Source of the DNA: Candidatus Bartonella washoeensis Sb944nv
GTDB taxonomy: Bacteria; Pseudomonadota; Alphaproteobacteria; Rhizobiales; Rhizobiaceae
Reading direction: 5' to 3'
NCBI RefSeq assembly: GCF_000278135.1
Contig: NZ_JH725025.1
Coordinates: 83,204 to 147,203, forward strand
DNA: 64,000 nucleotides
Shown: positions 19,304 through 28,382 of the stretch, one piece after another
Layout: each line of letters begins with the position of its first letter
How positions within the stretch are numbered: position 1 is the first letter of the stretch
Position numbers and translations under genes: made by a program
Notes under the pieces: model-generated
The model's database searches: none
Told to the model about the DNA's origin: nothing
The model's input: the letters and a program-made list of their open reading frames with translations, nothing else

Positions 19304-20254
19304 TCAATGTTCCAATTAAAAGAATCGAAAAGGAGACAAATAGAAAATAAAATATATGTATTCGCATCTATTCTATAATTTGTTTTAAGATAAATCAAAA
19401 TTATTCATTTTTTAAATTATAGGTTAAAATAATATTTAATAAAATTATAATAATATTAAAATATTTTTTACTATATTATATTTTTATGTGAATAATATTT
19501 ATATAAAACAATGATTTTTAATATAAATTATTTTTCATCTCAAACGAGACGAATCATCCTCAGCGAAATTCTGAAATCAGTTTTTGAGAAGACATATCTG
19601 TCTCTTCTAGAAGCTATCTGCGTATCTTGCAATTTCTATCGTAAAGAAGACGATTAAAAGTTTTTTTTCCAATTTAACATGGATGATAATTCAACGCGCA
19701 TTTGGAATCATTTTACATATTATTTTTGCTTCTTTATTTTCAGTAAAACTCTCTGCAGTTGAAATATGGCGAGTGCATTATCTTCATTGGTAATATTTTC
19801 AATATCATTTCAACTATGCTAGATTTTTCATTCATATCTGCTTTATTTCCCGAGATTCCACTAGATTTGCATGGTGTATTATAAAAATCATGCCACATAT
19901 GGGAACGAGAGCAAAAACTTTAGAGAGGCAAAATGGATAATTATATTTCATGATATGATTCTCGGATGCTTTCTGATAAATGTGTTTTTTCTCTTTCTCT
20001 ATCAGTTATATTCAAAAAATAATGCGTACTTTTGGTTTATGGCTTATTTTCTTTGGTTATTTATTTAAATTCTGTTTATCGTGCTTACATGCATTTCCGC
20101 TTTTCCCGTAATTCGAAATATTCACTCTTTCATATTTAGAAACTATGAGGCATTTTTGTGTTTAAATTTTTCCTTTTGTCCAAGCTCAAAAAGGAAAAAA
20201 AAGCAGAAAAATATTGATAACTAAAACGAAGAATATTTTTTTTTTCGAAAGGTG
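19304..20254. other. Long non-coding, very A/T-rich region upstream of lexA
   Basis: This stretch of almost 1 kb is interrupted by stop codons in every frame. A 65-codon open frame (19871-20068) is hydrophobic at its end and has no recognisable domain; it may be a decayed membrane-protein gene, but I cannot say which. The segment holds several runs of A and T and no RNA gene that I can identify. Confidence 0.5.
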
Positions 20255-20283
20255 TTGACCAAATGAAAAGTCAACCGTATGTT
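20255..20283 (+). promoter_or_regulatory. Promoter of tRNA-Lys
   Basis: TTGACC (20255-20260), a 17-base spacer and TATGTT (20278-20283) lie about 36 bases before the mature tRNA 5' end. GTTGAC (20254-20259) and GTCAAC (20270-20275) also form an inverted repeat over the -35. Good spacing and position support a sigma-70 promoter. Confidence 0.55.
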
Positions 20284-20318
20284 CCACTGACTTTCTACAA
20301 GCAAAATGACTTGTTTGG

Positions 20319-20394
20319 GAGCGCGTAGCTCAGCTGGTAGAGCAACTGACTTTTAATCAGTAGGTCCAGGGTTCGAATCCCTGCGCGCTCACCA
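20319..20394 (+). tRNA. tRNA-Lys (anticodon UUU)
   Basis: The 76-base cloverleaf includes an encoded CCA end. The acceptor stem pairs GAGCGCG (20319-20325) with CGCGCTC (20384-20390), with discriminator A. The anticodon stem ACTGA/TCAGT encloses the loop CTTTTAA (20350-20356), so the anticodon is TTT at 20352-20354. The T-loop GTTCGAA is canonical. A phage integrase relic about 170 bp downstream suggests that this tRNA served as a phage or island attachment site. Confidence 0.97.
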
Positions 20395-20993
20395 CTTTTA
20401 AGTGAAATAAAATAAAGTATTGGAACCTTAAATCCTTTGATTTTATAGATTTATTTTTTACTTATCCTGAACCCTTTTGTAGCTTTTTTATTGATTCTAT
20501 TACTACTCATCTTCTATCAGCTGTTTTGCTATAAATTTAGGTATTCTACTGTTCTTGATCTATCCGTAAGAGAATTTTAAGTTGCAATTAAGTGTGTCTT
20601 CTGCCTTGGTAGCATATGTTTCTACTGACTTTCTCAAGCCATGGGCTGATTCATTAAATGACAGTTTTTCTACATCATTAAAGTGATTTACTGCTTCTTA
20701 TACAGAGTAACCCTACTTATTCACAGTTCACATTATGGAATTACAGTTTTGGTTAATATATTGATTTTTTTTATTTTTTATTTATTCTAACTCTTAATTA
20801 GAATAACTTTATTTTGTGGCAGCTAACAAAAAATAGTTAATAATATATTAATTTCTTGATAAAAAATAAATCTTAAGCATATCATAGCTGCGCGAGGGGA
20901 ATCATCTTGAAATATGAGTTTTCCTATCGCGTACAGATTAGTGCTGCGTGTTTTTTTGCGGTAAGTACTCAATAGAAATAAGCGGGCTGACAG
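20395..20993. other. Non-coding region between tRNA-Lys and rlpA
   Basis: The 600-bp stretch has no intact gene. It contains the integrase relic at 20560-20697 and otherwise A/T-rich sequence with stops in all frames. I did not find a second copy of the tRNA 3' end that would mark the other attachment site. Confidence 0.6.
20560..20697 (-). pseudogene. Remnant of a phage-type tyrosine integrase next to tRNA-Lys
   Basis: On the minus strand a 45-codon open stretch ends at a TAG (20560-20562) and includes NESAHGLRKSVETYATKAED. 'SAHGLRK' is the box carrying catalytic HxxR of tyrosine recombinases, and 'VETYATKAED' resembles the region around the catalytic tyrosine. In intact integrases about 20 residues separate these two blocks, so this copy has an internal deletion. 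A stop (TAA) precedes it directly. After the TAG the same frame continues for another 18 codons. Together with the tRNA gene it points to a lost prophage or genomic island. Confidence 0.65.
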
Positions 20994-21863
20994 ATGCTTT
21001 CAAACAGCGAAAAAAAATTTACTCCCATTGTTAAATCAACATTTCAATTTGTTTCCGTGTTAGCTATTTCCCAGTTATTGGTATCTTGCTGTGCAAGCCA
21101 AACACCACATACAGTTGATGCAGAGGCTGTTGTTCTGTCTAAAAAAGTTTCAAGTGGAACAAATCAATCCAAAGGAAAGAGGAGTAAGCGAGCTGTCGTC
21201 GGCAAACCTTACCAAATAAAAGGAAAATGGTATTATCCTCAACATGATCCAGATTATAAACGTATTGGAGAAGCATCATGGTATGGTTCAGATTTTCATG
21301 GGCGTTTAACAGCAAATGGTGAAATCTACGACATGAATCTCTTGACTGCCGCTCACCCCACAATGTCTTTACCCAGTTATGCTCGTGTCACTAATCTAAA
21401 AAATGGGGCTTCACTCATTGTTAGAGTGAATGATCGTGGTCCTTTTATGAAGAATAGAATCATTGATTTATCAAAAAAAGCCGCGGAAATACTTGGTTAT
21501 CAAAATGCTGGTGTAACAGATGTCCAAGTGGAATATATTGCTGAAGCGCCTGTTGGTTATTATGATGCTGCTTATTTAATGGCCTCTTATATGCCAGGTA
21601 ATTCGCCTTCCTATTCATTAGCATTGGCAGATATTCCGAAAAAGACAGAAAACATCCTGTTAAGGGTGAAAAATATAGGCAGCAAAGAACGGTCAGTTAA
21701 AGCTAGTGTTGAACGGAAGCAACAGAAAACTGTTTCAATAAAATTGCCAGAGATTGGTCCTGTTCTGGTTGATAAGCCGCTGTCGTTCGATCAGATAGCC
21801 TCTATAAACTCTATAAATAAGCCAAACAGAAAGACAAAGGTAAACTGGTTGCAACTGTTCTAA
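20994..21863 (+). CDS. rlpA: RlpA-like lytic transglycosylase (septal ring lipoprotein)
   Basis: RlpA proteins are outer-membrane lipoproteins that cleave peptidoglycan strands lacking stem peptides at the division site. The 289-residue precursor has a signal region with an LVSC lipobox (lipid-carrying Cys near residue 32), then a double-psi beta-barrel domain (about 88-180) starting GEASWYGSDFHGRLTANGE and containing RVNDRGPF and IIDLSKKAAEILG. The C-terminal part (about 190-289) has no SPOR domain, so septal targeting by that domain is not expected. It is the first gene in a rightward string of cell-wall and replication genes. Confidence 0.9.
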   Translation: MLSNSEKKFTPIVKSTFQFVSVLAISQLLVSCCASQTPHTVDAEAVVLSKKVSSGTNQSKGKRSKRAVVGKPYQIKGKWYYPQHDPDYKRIGEASWYGSDFHGRLTANGEIYDMNLLTAAHPTMSLPSYARVTNLKNGASLIVRVNDRGPFMKNRIIDLSKKAAEILGYQNAGVTDVQVEYIAEAPVGYYDAAYLMASYMPGNSPSYSLALADIPKKTENILLRVKNIGSKERSVKASVERKQQKTVSIKLPEIGPVLVDKPLSFDQIASINSINKPNRKTKVNWLQLF

Positions 21864-22206
21864 GAAGAATGTGCGTTCGTTTGCAGATCATCCAAAATTT
21901 CTAAATAGAAAATGGTAAAAAGGCTGGATTGTATGAGGATTCTTATTAAGAGAGTTAAGTTGCGCGTTATTTATAAAAGATAAAAACGAATTAAAAGTTT
22001 CCTCGTGCTTTCTAGGTATTTGCAACGTTAAAAATTAAGTTACACGAGAAATAAAATCGTGTATCATATGTCTTATTTTGACCTTGGGCAAAAATAAAAA
22101 TCTGCGTCTGAGTTGTAATTAATTCTTAGTCTACGAAATATAAACAAATCTTTCCTTGTATAAGAGTATCTTTTATGCTGATTCTTTAGATATGGGAGAG
22201 TCGGTT
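21864..22206. other. Leader region before the PBP5-like gene
   Basis: The 343-bp gap has no ORF of interest. The one structured element is the inverted repeat TACACGA (22041-22047) and TCGTGTA (22057-22063) with a 9-base spacer, about 145 bp before the next start; it may be an operator or a leader hairpin. Confidence 0.45.
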
Positions 22207-23370
22207 ATGCATACGTCATTAAGGATTTTGTTTACCTTATTTTGGATGTTGACATTGAATGGGGGAGGAAGAGCGCAAGATTTTCAAACTTCTGCATCGC
22301 AATTATTCTTATTAGATAATGACACCGAAACAATACTTTTTGAAAAGCAGAGTGATATTACTTTTCCCCCTGCTTCATTAGCAAAATTGATGACAGCTGA
22401 AGTCATATTTCATCAATTAAAACAAGGATTTTTAAGTAAAACACAAACATTCAAAGTAAGTGAAAATGCTTGGCGAAAGGGGGGAGCGCCTTCTGGTACA
22501 ACCACTATGTTTGCAAAAGTGAAGTCAGAAATTAGTGTCTCTGATCTTTTGCATGGTTTAATTGTTGTCAATGGAAATGATGCTGCTATTACGCTTGCTG
22601 AAGGAATATCGGGCAGTGAATCCGATTTCGCAAAACTGATGAATCAGCGAGCCACAACAATCGGATTATCGCATAGCCATTTTGTTAATGCAACGGGACT
22701 TCCCGAAGAGGGGCAGTTTGTGACAGTACGCGATATGGTCGCATTAGCACGTCACATTGTTCATGAATATCCTGATTATTACGTGCTTTACTGTGAACCT
22801 CACTTTACTTGGAACAATATTTTTCAACGTAACAAAAATCCTCTTATTTCTAAAGGAATTGGTGTAGAAGGATTTGGTTTCGGCTACAATGAAGAAGAAG
22901 GTTTTTCTATGGTTGTTACCACCTCTAAAAATCATCGCCGTCTTTTTTTAGCAATAAATGGTTTGCAAGATGATAAAGGGTATACAAAAGAAGTAGAACG
23001 CATTCTTCAGTGGGGAATGACGGCTTTTGATCTGAAAATGATTTTCAAAAATGGAGAGACTGTTGGCCGAGCTTCTGTTTATGGTGGAGCACAAAACTTT
23101 GTTCCACTCATTGTTAAAGAACCAATAATTTTTATGCTTTCGAATGAAAAAAAAGTGAATGTTAAAGTAAAAATTAAATATCGTGGTCCATTGAAAGCTC
23201 CTATCACTTTAGGACAAAAAGTTGGTGTTATTCAAATTTTAGAAGGTAAAAGAATTCTTCTCGCAAAACCAGTTTGGGCTGGAACTGATATTCAAGAAGG
23301 CAGTTTTTTTACAAAAGTAAAAAATGCATTCTATGAAATAACAATCGGATGGTTACGCAAATATTTGTAG
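22207..23370 (+). CDS. D-alanyl-D-alanine carboxypeptidase family protein (PBP5/6-like), with altered active-site motifs
   Basis: GGGAGAG six bases before the ATG at 22207 fixes the start (387 residues), giving a signal peptide beginning MHTSLRILFTLFWML. Family members trim the terminal D-alanine from peptidoglycan stems. The SxxK motif is intact (SLAK in PPASLAKLMTAE). The second motif, usually SGN or SAN, reads NGN (VVNGNDAA), and the KTG motif is replaced: where relatives have DGLKTGHT this protein has EGFGFGYN. The fold and the C-terminal beta-rich domain look complete. It may be a low-activity or non-catalytic PBP5-like protein, or a subfamily with a relaxed third motif. It precedes tmk by about 30 bp. 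Confidence 0.85.
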   Translation: MHTSLRILFTLFWMLTLNGGGRAQDFQTSASQLFLLDNDTETILFEKQSDITFPPASLAKLMTAEVIFHQLKQGFLSKTQTFKVSENAWRKGGAPSGTTTMFAKVKSEISVSDLLHGLIVVNGNDAAITLAEGISGSESDFAKLMNQRATTIGLSHSHFVNATGLPEEGQFVTVRDMVALARHIVHEYPDYYVLYCEPHFTWNNIFQRNKNPLISKGIGVEGFGFGYNEEEGFSMVVTTSKNHRRLFLAINGLQDDKGYTKEVERILQWGMTAFDLKMIFKNGETVGRASVYGGAQNFVPLIVKEPIIFMLSNEKKVNVKVKIKYRGPLKAPITLGQKVGVIQILEGKRILLAKPVWAGTDIQEGSFFTKVKNAFYEITIGWLRKYL

Positions 23371-23399
23371 TGCGTGTTAATAAGGATTAAGGTTCATAC

Positions 23400-24035
23400 G
23401 TGTCAGGCTATTTTATCACATTCGAAGGAGGGGAGGGAGTAGGAAAAACAACACAAATTTCTTTACTTGGTCAGTATCTTTGTAGCAAAGGTTATGATGT
23501 TGTTACAACACGAGAGCCAGGAGGAACGCCAGGTGCTGAGGCAATCCGCCATATTTTGTTGTCTGGTCAGGTACAGCATTATGGATCTTTGATTGAAGCG
23601 GTTTTGCTTACAGCAGCACGCATTGATCATGTTACCGAAGTCATTGTCCCTTCTTTGAAAAAAGGCAAAATTGTTTTATGTGATCGCTTTATTGATTCTA
23701 CACGTGTTTATCAAGGCCTCAATGATACAATGAGTTCCTCTACTCTTTCTACTTTAGAACACATTGCACTCAATGGAATAATGCCTAATCTAACGTTTTT
23801 GTTAGATATACCAGCAATGTGTGGTATGGAGCGCGCAAATTTGCGAAGAAAAAAAACAACAATGATAGATTATTTTGAAAAAGATAATTTAGAGATACAA
23901 GAACAAAGGCGACAAGCTTTTCTTCAATTGGCAAAACAGGAACCTCATCGTTTTCGTGTGATTGATGCGACAGGTACAGTAGAAGTCATTGCACACCAAA
24001 TAAAAGATATTTGTTATCAGGCAATTTTGGATTAG
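23400..24035 (+). CDS. tmk: Thymidylate kinase
   Basis: Phosphorylates dTMP to dTDP for DNA synthesis. The 211-residue protein has the P-loop GGEGVGKTT (10-18), the TREPGGTPGAEAIR segment that holds the catalytic arginine (about 39-52), and CDRFIDSTRVYQG (about 97-109). The start is GTG. It lies between a PBP5-like gene and holB, as in other rhizobia, and its stop is 5 bases before the holB ATG. Confidence 0.96.
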   Translation: MSGYFITFEGGEGVGKTTQISLLGQYLCSKGYDVVTTREPGGTPGAEAIRHILLSGQVQHYGSLIEAVLLTAARIDHVTEVIVPSLKKGKIVLCDRFIDSTRVYQGLNDTMSSSTLSTLEHIALNGIMPNLTFLLDIPAMCGMERANLRRKKTTMIDYFEKDNLEIQEQRRQAFLQLAKQEPHRFRVIDATGTVEVIAHQIKDICYQAILD

Positions 24036-24040
24036 TTTCC

Positions 24041-25096
24041 ATGAGTGATGTAAATTTTTTGCGCCAATATGATGATATCGATACAGTTTTATCCCCTTCA
24101 CAGAATAATATGATCTTTGGGCATGAGGCTGCTCGTCATTTTTTGGCACAAATGCGTAAGGAGGAGCGTTTACATCATGCATTGTTATTTGAAGGAGAGC
24201 ACGGAATTGGAAAGGCCACATTGGCATTTCACCTTGCTTGGAATATTCTAAGCTCTCAAAAAGGTGATTTCCTGCAACCGGAACATAATTCTATCATATG
24301 GCGCCAAATGACGCAGAGAAGTCATCCTGGTCTTTTGCACGTTTCACGTCGCTTGGATATAAAAACGCAAAAGTTCAAAACAGGTATACTCATTGATGAT
24401 ATCCGCGATGTTATGCATTTTTTAAATCAAACATCGCAAGATAATGGGTGGCGCATTGTTATCATTGATCCTGCGGATGACATGAATAAAAGCGCAGCCA
24501 ATGCAGTTCTCAAAACACTTGAAGAACCTCCTGAGAAGACGTTATTCATTATTATCACACACTCTTCAGGAAAATTACTCCCAACAATTCGCTCACGGTG
24601 CCAACAGATCTCTTTACGACCATTGTGTGATGATGAGATGAAAAAAGTTATTACACATGTTTTTTCCAATCAGAATTTACCTGATAAAGAAATTGTTGAG
24701 ATGATTGTTCAAAAATCTAAAGGAAATCCTCGAAAAGCAGCTTTGCTTCTTTTCCACGGCGGACTTGAAATTATTAAAACCATTAATATTCTCTTAGAGC
24801 AATCTGTTTGCAATTTGGCTGTTGTACACACTTTTGCACAAACAGTTTCGTCTCTTTCTTCAGGGATTCAATTTCAACAATTTTGTGATGAAATTCTTGA
24901 TAAGATTGAAAAAAGAGCTATCATGCTCGTTGAAAGGGGAGATTTGGCTCTTTCAAAAAAATGTGCGCAGGCCTGGCAGGAAATTCATCAAGAAGTAGAG
25001 GAAATACAATCATTCAATCTTGATAAAAAGCAATTCATTATTAATCTGCTTTTTAGAGTTCATAAGATCATTCGTGAGACTGAGCTTTTTCCGTGA
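24041..25096 (+). CDS. holB: DNA polymerase III subunit delta'
   Basis: The delta' subunit is the rigid part of the clamp-loader complex. From the ATG at 24041 it has 351 residues; the frame extends upstream to a TTG inside tmk, which is not preferred. It has an AAA+ fold with a P-loop-like GEHGIGKATLA near residue 50, the DDIRDV segment near 115, IIDPADDMNKSAANAVLKTLEEPP (shown in parts: IIDPADDMNKSAAN, LKTLEEPP) and the SRCQQI sensor segment. The usual zinc-binding cysteine cluster is not apparent, as in other alphaproteobacteria. It is followed by metG after 60 bp. Confidence 0.92.
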   Translation: MSDVNFLRQYDDIDTVLSPSQNNMIFGHEAARHFLAQMRKEERLHHALLFEGEHGIGKATLAFHLAWNILSSQKGDFLQPEHNSIIWRQMTQRSHPGLLHVSRRLDIKTQKFKTGILIDDIRDVMHFLNQTSQDNGWRIVIIDPADDMNKSAANAVLKTLEEPPEKTLFIIITHSSGKLLPTIRSRCQQISLRPLCDDEMKKVITHVFSNQNLPDKEIVEMIVQKSKGNPRKAALLLFHGGLEIIKTINILLEQSVCNLAVVHTFAQTVSSLSSGIQFQQFCDEILDKIEKRAIMLVERGDLALSKKCAQAWQEIHQEVEEIQSFNLDKKQFIINLLFRVHKIIRETELFP

Positions 25097-25156
25097 CAAT
25101 GTGATTAACAGACGTTATGTCATTGTATCTTTTATTGTATTTACAACGAGTCTGAC

Positions 25157-26716
25157 ATGCGTGATACATACTACATAACAACTCCAATTTTTTATCCTAA
25201 TGGCACTCCACATATTGGGCATGCCTATAGTGCAATTGCAAGCGATGTGTTGGCCCGTTTTCAACGATTAAACGGGAAAAATGTATTTTTTCTCTCTGGT
25301 ACAGATGAACACGGTTTAAAGATGCAACAAACAGCAGCAGCATTAGGCATAACGCCTAAACAGCTTGCAGACCGCAACAGCGCAGCATTTCAAAAAATGC
25401 TTGCAGTATTAAATTGCTCGAATGACGATTTTATCCGTACAACAGAAGAGCGCCATTATCAAGCTTGTCAAGAAATTTGGAAAAAGATGGAAGCAAATGG
25501 TGATATTTATCTTAGCCGTTATACGGGTTGGTATTCGGTTCGTCAGGAAGCTTATTATGAAGAAAAAGATACTGTAGTTGGAGAAGATAATATCCGTCGC
25601 GAAAAGGAACTAGGCTCTCCAGTTGAATGGAACGAAGAAGAAAGTTATTTTTTTAGACTTTCCCGTTATGAAAAAGCTCTTCTTGAATATTATGAAAAGC
25701 ATCCCAGTTTTATTGCTCCACTTGAACGACGTAACGAAATTATAAGTTTTGTCAAATCAGGTTTAAAAGATATTTCTATTTCACGAACGAATTTTGATTG
25801 GGGAGTTCCTGTTCCAAGCAATCCAAAGCACGTGATGTACGTCTGGGTTGATGCGCTCACAAATTATCTTTCAGCAATTGGTTTTTTTAATGAAAATTCA
25901 AAAAAACGTGATTTTTGGCCTGCGAATGTTCATATCATTGGTAAAGATATTACCCGGTTTCATGCAATCTATTGGCCAGCATTTTTAATGTCTGCTGGAA
26001 TAGAGCTGCCTCAATATATTTTTGCTCATGGTTTTTTACTCAATCGCGGGGCAAAAATGTCAAAATCCATTGGAAATGTCGTTGATCCTTTTGAAATAGT
26101 CGATCAGTATGGTCTTGATCAGGTACGTTATTTCCTTCTTCGTGAAGTTCCATTTGGACAGGATGGTAGTTATAGCCATGATAGTTTTGTGAATCGCGTT
26201 AATGCGGATCTTGCTAATGATCTTGGTAATTTAGCACAACGCTCTTTGTCTATGATTGCAAAAAATTGCGATGCAAAAGTTCCTATACCAGCTGCATTTT
26301 TAGTTCAAGATGAACAGCTTTTAACACAATCTCTTCAAGCACTTGAGATTATACGCCAAGCTATGTCTTCTCATGGGATGCATTTAGCACTTTCAGCTAT
26401 TTTTTCAGTCGTAGCAGATGCTAATCGTTATTTTGCCAGCGAACAACCTTGGAGTTTACGGAAAAATAATCCAGAAAGATTTTCTACAGTTCTTTACATA
26501 ACTGTAGAAATTTTGCGGCGAATAGGAATTATGCTTTTGCCTTTCATACCACAATCAGCTGCCAAGCTCCTTGATAGTCTTGCAATCGCTGAAGACAACC
26601 GATTATTATGTCATATTACCAATTCAAAAATTCAAGAAGGTCTTGATCTTCCACCACCAGAGCCAATCTTTCCCCGTTATATCTTGAAGAAAGACGATAT
26701 TCATCATGTTGATTGA
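25157..26716 (+). CDS. metG: Methionyl-tRNA synthetase
   Basis: Charges tRNA-Met. The 519-residue protein has the HIGH motif in PNGTPHIGHAY (about 13-23) and the KMSKS motif (KMSKSIGNV, about 299-307). The connecting region lacks the zinc-knuckle cysteines (WYSVRQEAYYEE), so it is the short bacterial type without zinc and without the C-terminal dimerisation domain. Its 3' end overlaps tatD by 11 bases. Confidence 0.97.
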   Translation: MRDTYYITTPIFYPNGTPHIGHAYSAIASDVLARFQRLNGKNVFFLSGTDEHGLKMQQTAAALGITPKQLADRNSAAFQKMLAVLNCSNDDFIRTTEERHYQACQEIWKKMEANGDIYLSRYTGWYSVRQEAYYEEKDTVVGEDNIRREKELGSPVEWNEEESYFFRLSRYEKALLEYYEKHPSFIAPLERRNEIISFVKSGLKDISISRTNFDWGVPVPSNPKHVMYVWVDALTNYLSAIGFFNENSKKRDFWPANVHIIGKDITRFHAIYWPAFLMSAGIELPQYIFAHGFLLNRGAKMSKSIGNVVDPFEIVDQYGLDQVRYFLLREVPFGQDGSYSHDSFVNRVNADLANDLGNLAQRSLSMIAKNCDAKVPIPAAFLVQDEQLLTQSLQALEIIRQAMSSHGMHLALSAIFSVVADANRYFASEQPWSLRKNNPERFSTVLYITVEILRRIGIMLLPFIPQSAAKLLDSLAIAEDNRLLCHITNSKIQEGLDLPPPEPIFPRYILKKDDIHHVD

Positions 26717-27479
26717 TACACATTGTCATCTTGATTTTGAAGATTTTGCGCAAGATTTGGATGATGTTATCCAACGGGCTTTAGACGCTAATGTGAAACG
26801 CATGATAACGATTTCAACACATGTTCGTAAATTGGATAAGCTTTTAGCAATTACACAAGCTTATGATCAAGTATTTTGTTCCGTTGGCACACATCCAAAT
26901 AATGCCCAAGAAGAACAAAACATTACAGCTGAAAGCCTTATCAAGCTATCGAAGAATCCTAAAATTGTTGCGTTTGGAGAAGCTGGTCTTGATTATCATT
27001 ATGATTATTCTTCACCAAAAGAGCAAAAGAAAGTTTTTCAAGAACATATTATCGCTTCTCGAGAAACACAGCTTCCTCTTATTATACATTCCCGCAATGC
27101 TGATGAAGATATGGAAAAAATATTACGCGAACAGATAAAAGAAGGAGCTTTTCCATTTGTACTTCACTGTTATTCGTCTGGAATGCGACTTGCTCGTGCT
27201 GGGCTTGAAATGGGTGGTTATATTTCTTTTTCAGGTATTCTTACTTTCAAAAATGCACTTGTAATCCGTGAAATAGCAAAAATTGTGCCTCATAAGCATT
27301 TATTGGTTGAAACGGATGCACCATTTTTAGCACCTGTTCCTCATCGAGGAAAAACAAATGAGCCATCTTTTGTGCGCTATACAGCTGCTATTTTAGCTGA
27401 AACAATTGACTTAAGCATTGAAGAAACAGCTCAGATAACAACGCAAAATGCTTTTCGTTTATTTGGAAAAATGAAATAA
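26706..27479 (+). CDS. tatD: TatD family metal-dependent hydrolase (putative deoxyribonuclease)
   Basis: The 257-residue TIM-barrel protein has the metal-binding DTHCHLD (4-10), GEAGLDYH (about 95-102), IHSRNADED (about 128-136), LHCYSSG (about 153-159) and ETDAPFLAPVPHRGK (about 204-218). TatD-type proteins act as DNases or hydrolases of unknown natural substrate. It starts within metG and is followed 11 bp later by an MBL-fold hydrolase, a gene order conserved in rhizobia. Confidence 0.93.
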   Translation: MLIDTHCHLDFEDFAQDLDDVIQRALDANVKRMITISTHVRKLDKLLAITQAYDQVFCSVGTHPNNAQEEQNITAESLIKLSKNPKIVAFGEAGLDYHYDYSSPKEQKKVFQEHIIASRETQLPLIIHSRNADEDMEKILREQIKEGAFPFVLHCYSSGMRLARAGLEMGGYISFSGILTFKNALVIREIAKIVPHKHLLVETDAPFLAPVPHRGKTNEPSFVRYTAAILAETIDLSIEETAQITTQNAFRLFGKMK

Positions 27480-27489
27480 GGTAAAAGTC

Positions 27490-28305
27490 ATGTTTGATCG
27501 TTACCGATTTACAATATTAGGCTGTGGTTCCTCTCCAGGAGTTCCACGCCCTAATGGTGATTGGGGAGCTTGTGATCCCAATAACCCGAAAAATAAACGC
27601 TATAGAAGTTCTTTATTAGTCGAACGTATTCATGCATCAGGAAAAAAAACAACAATTGTCATTGATACTGGTCCAGATTTTCGATCACAAATGATTGATG
27701 CACACGTGAATCATCTTGATGCTGCACTTTATACGCATTTTCACGCGGATCATATTCACGGTATTGATGATTTACGCAGCTATGCACTTGCACAAGAATG
27801 TTTGATAGATATTTATGCAGATGCATTTACACTAGAGCATTTGAAAAATGCTTTCGGTTATTGTTTTCAAAAGCCCAAAAATTCATCTTATTCACCCATT
27901 TTAAAAGCGCATACTATCAATGAAGATAGCCAATTTATAATTCAGGGGCAGGGAGGCGTAATAACTGTCAATACGCATTTACAATTTCACGGGACTATCC
28001 ATTCTTTAGGTTTCCGTATTGGCAATGTTGCTTATTGTACAGATGTTAGTAAATTTCCCGAGAAAACCTTACAAAAATTGATGAATTTGGATGTTTTGAT
28101 TATTGAAGCTCTTCAGTTTAAATCTCATCCAAGTCATCTTTCCGTTGATCAAGCATTACAATGGATAAAATATTTAAAGCCAAAACAAGCTATACTCACA
28201 CATATGGATAGGTCACTTGATTACAATGAGATTGTAAATTATGTCCCATCATATGTTAAACCTGCACACCAAGGGCTTGTTTTTGAAACAAATGCACAAG
28301 TCTAA
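27490..28305 (+). CDS. MBL-fold metal hydrolase (PhnP-like)
   Basis: The 271-residue protein belongs to the metallo-beta-lactamase fold with the zinc motif THFHADHIHGIDDLR (about 80-94). The N-terminal LGCGSSPGVPRP with ACDP and NKRYRSS is the PhnP-like variant, also present in tRNase Z relatives. Other ligands are present (HGTIHSLGFRIG, CTDVSKFP, and the final LTHMD). It may hydrolyse cyclic phosphates or phosphodiesters; the natural substrate is not known. AAGG precedes the ATG. It ends the rlpA-to-MBL string. Confidence 0.88.
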   Translation: MFDRYRFTILGCGSSPGVPRPNGDWGACDPNNPKNKRYRSSLLVERIHASGKKTTIVIDTGPDFRSQMIDAHVNHLDAALYTHFHADHIHGIDDLRSYALAQECLIDIYADAFTLEHLKNAFGYCFQKPKNSSYSPILKAHTINEDSQFIIQGQGGVITVNTHLQFHGTIHSLGFRIGNVAYCTDVSKFPEKTLQKLMNLDVLIIEALQFKSHPSHLSVDQALQWIKYLKPKQAILTHMDRSLDYNEIVNYVPSYVKPAHQGLVFETNAQV

Positions 28306-28382
28306 AAATTAAATATTTTCTGTTAATTAAAACATTCTTTAAAGTTTCAACTTTATTTTTACCTTTATGTTTTAAATAGACG

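Noticed and set aside
19298-19320. LexA box upstream of lexA
   Set aside because: Only one GTTC half site is present; neither the upstream nor the downstream partner at seven-base spacing matches.
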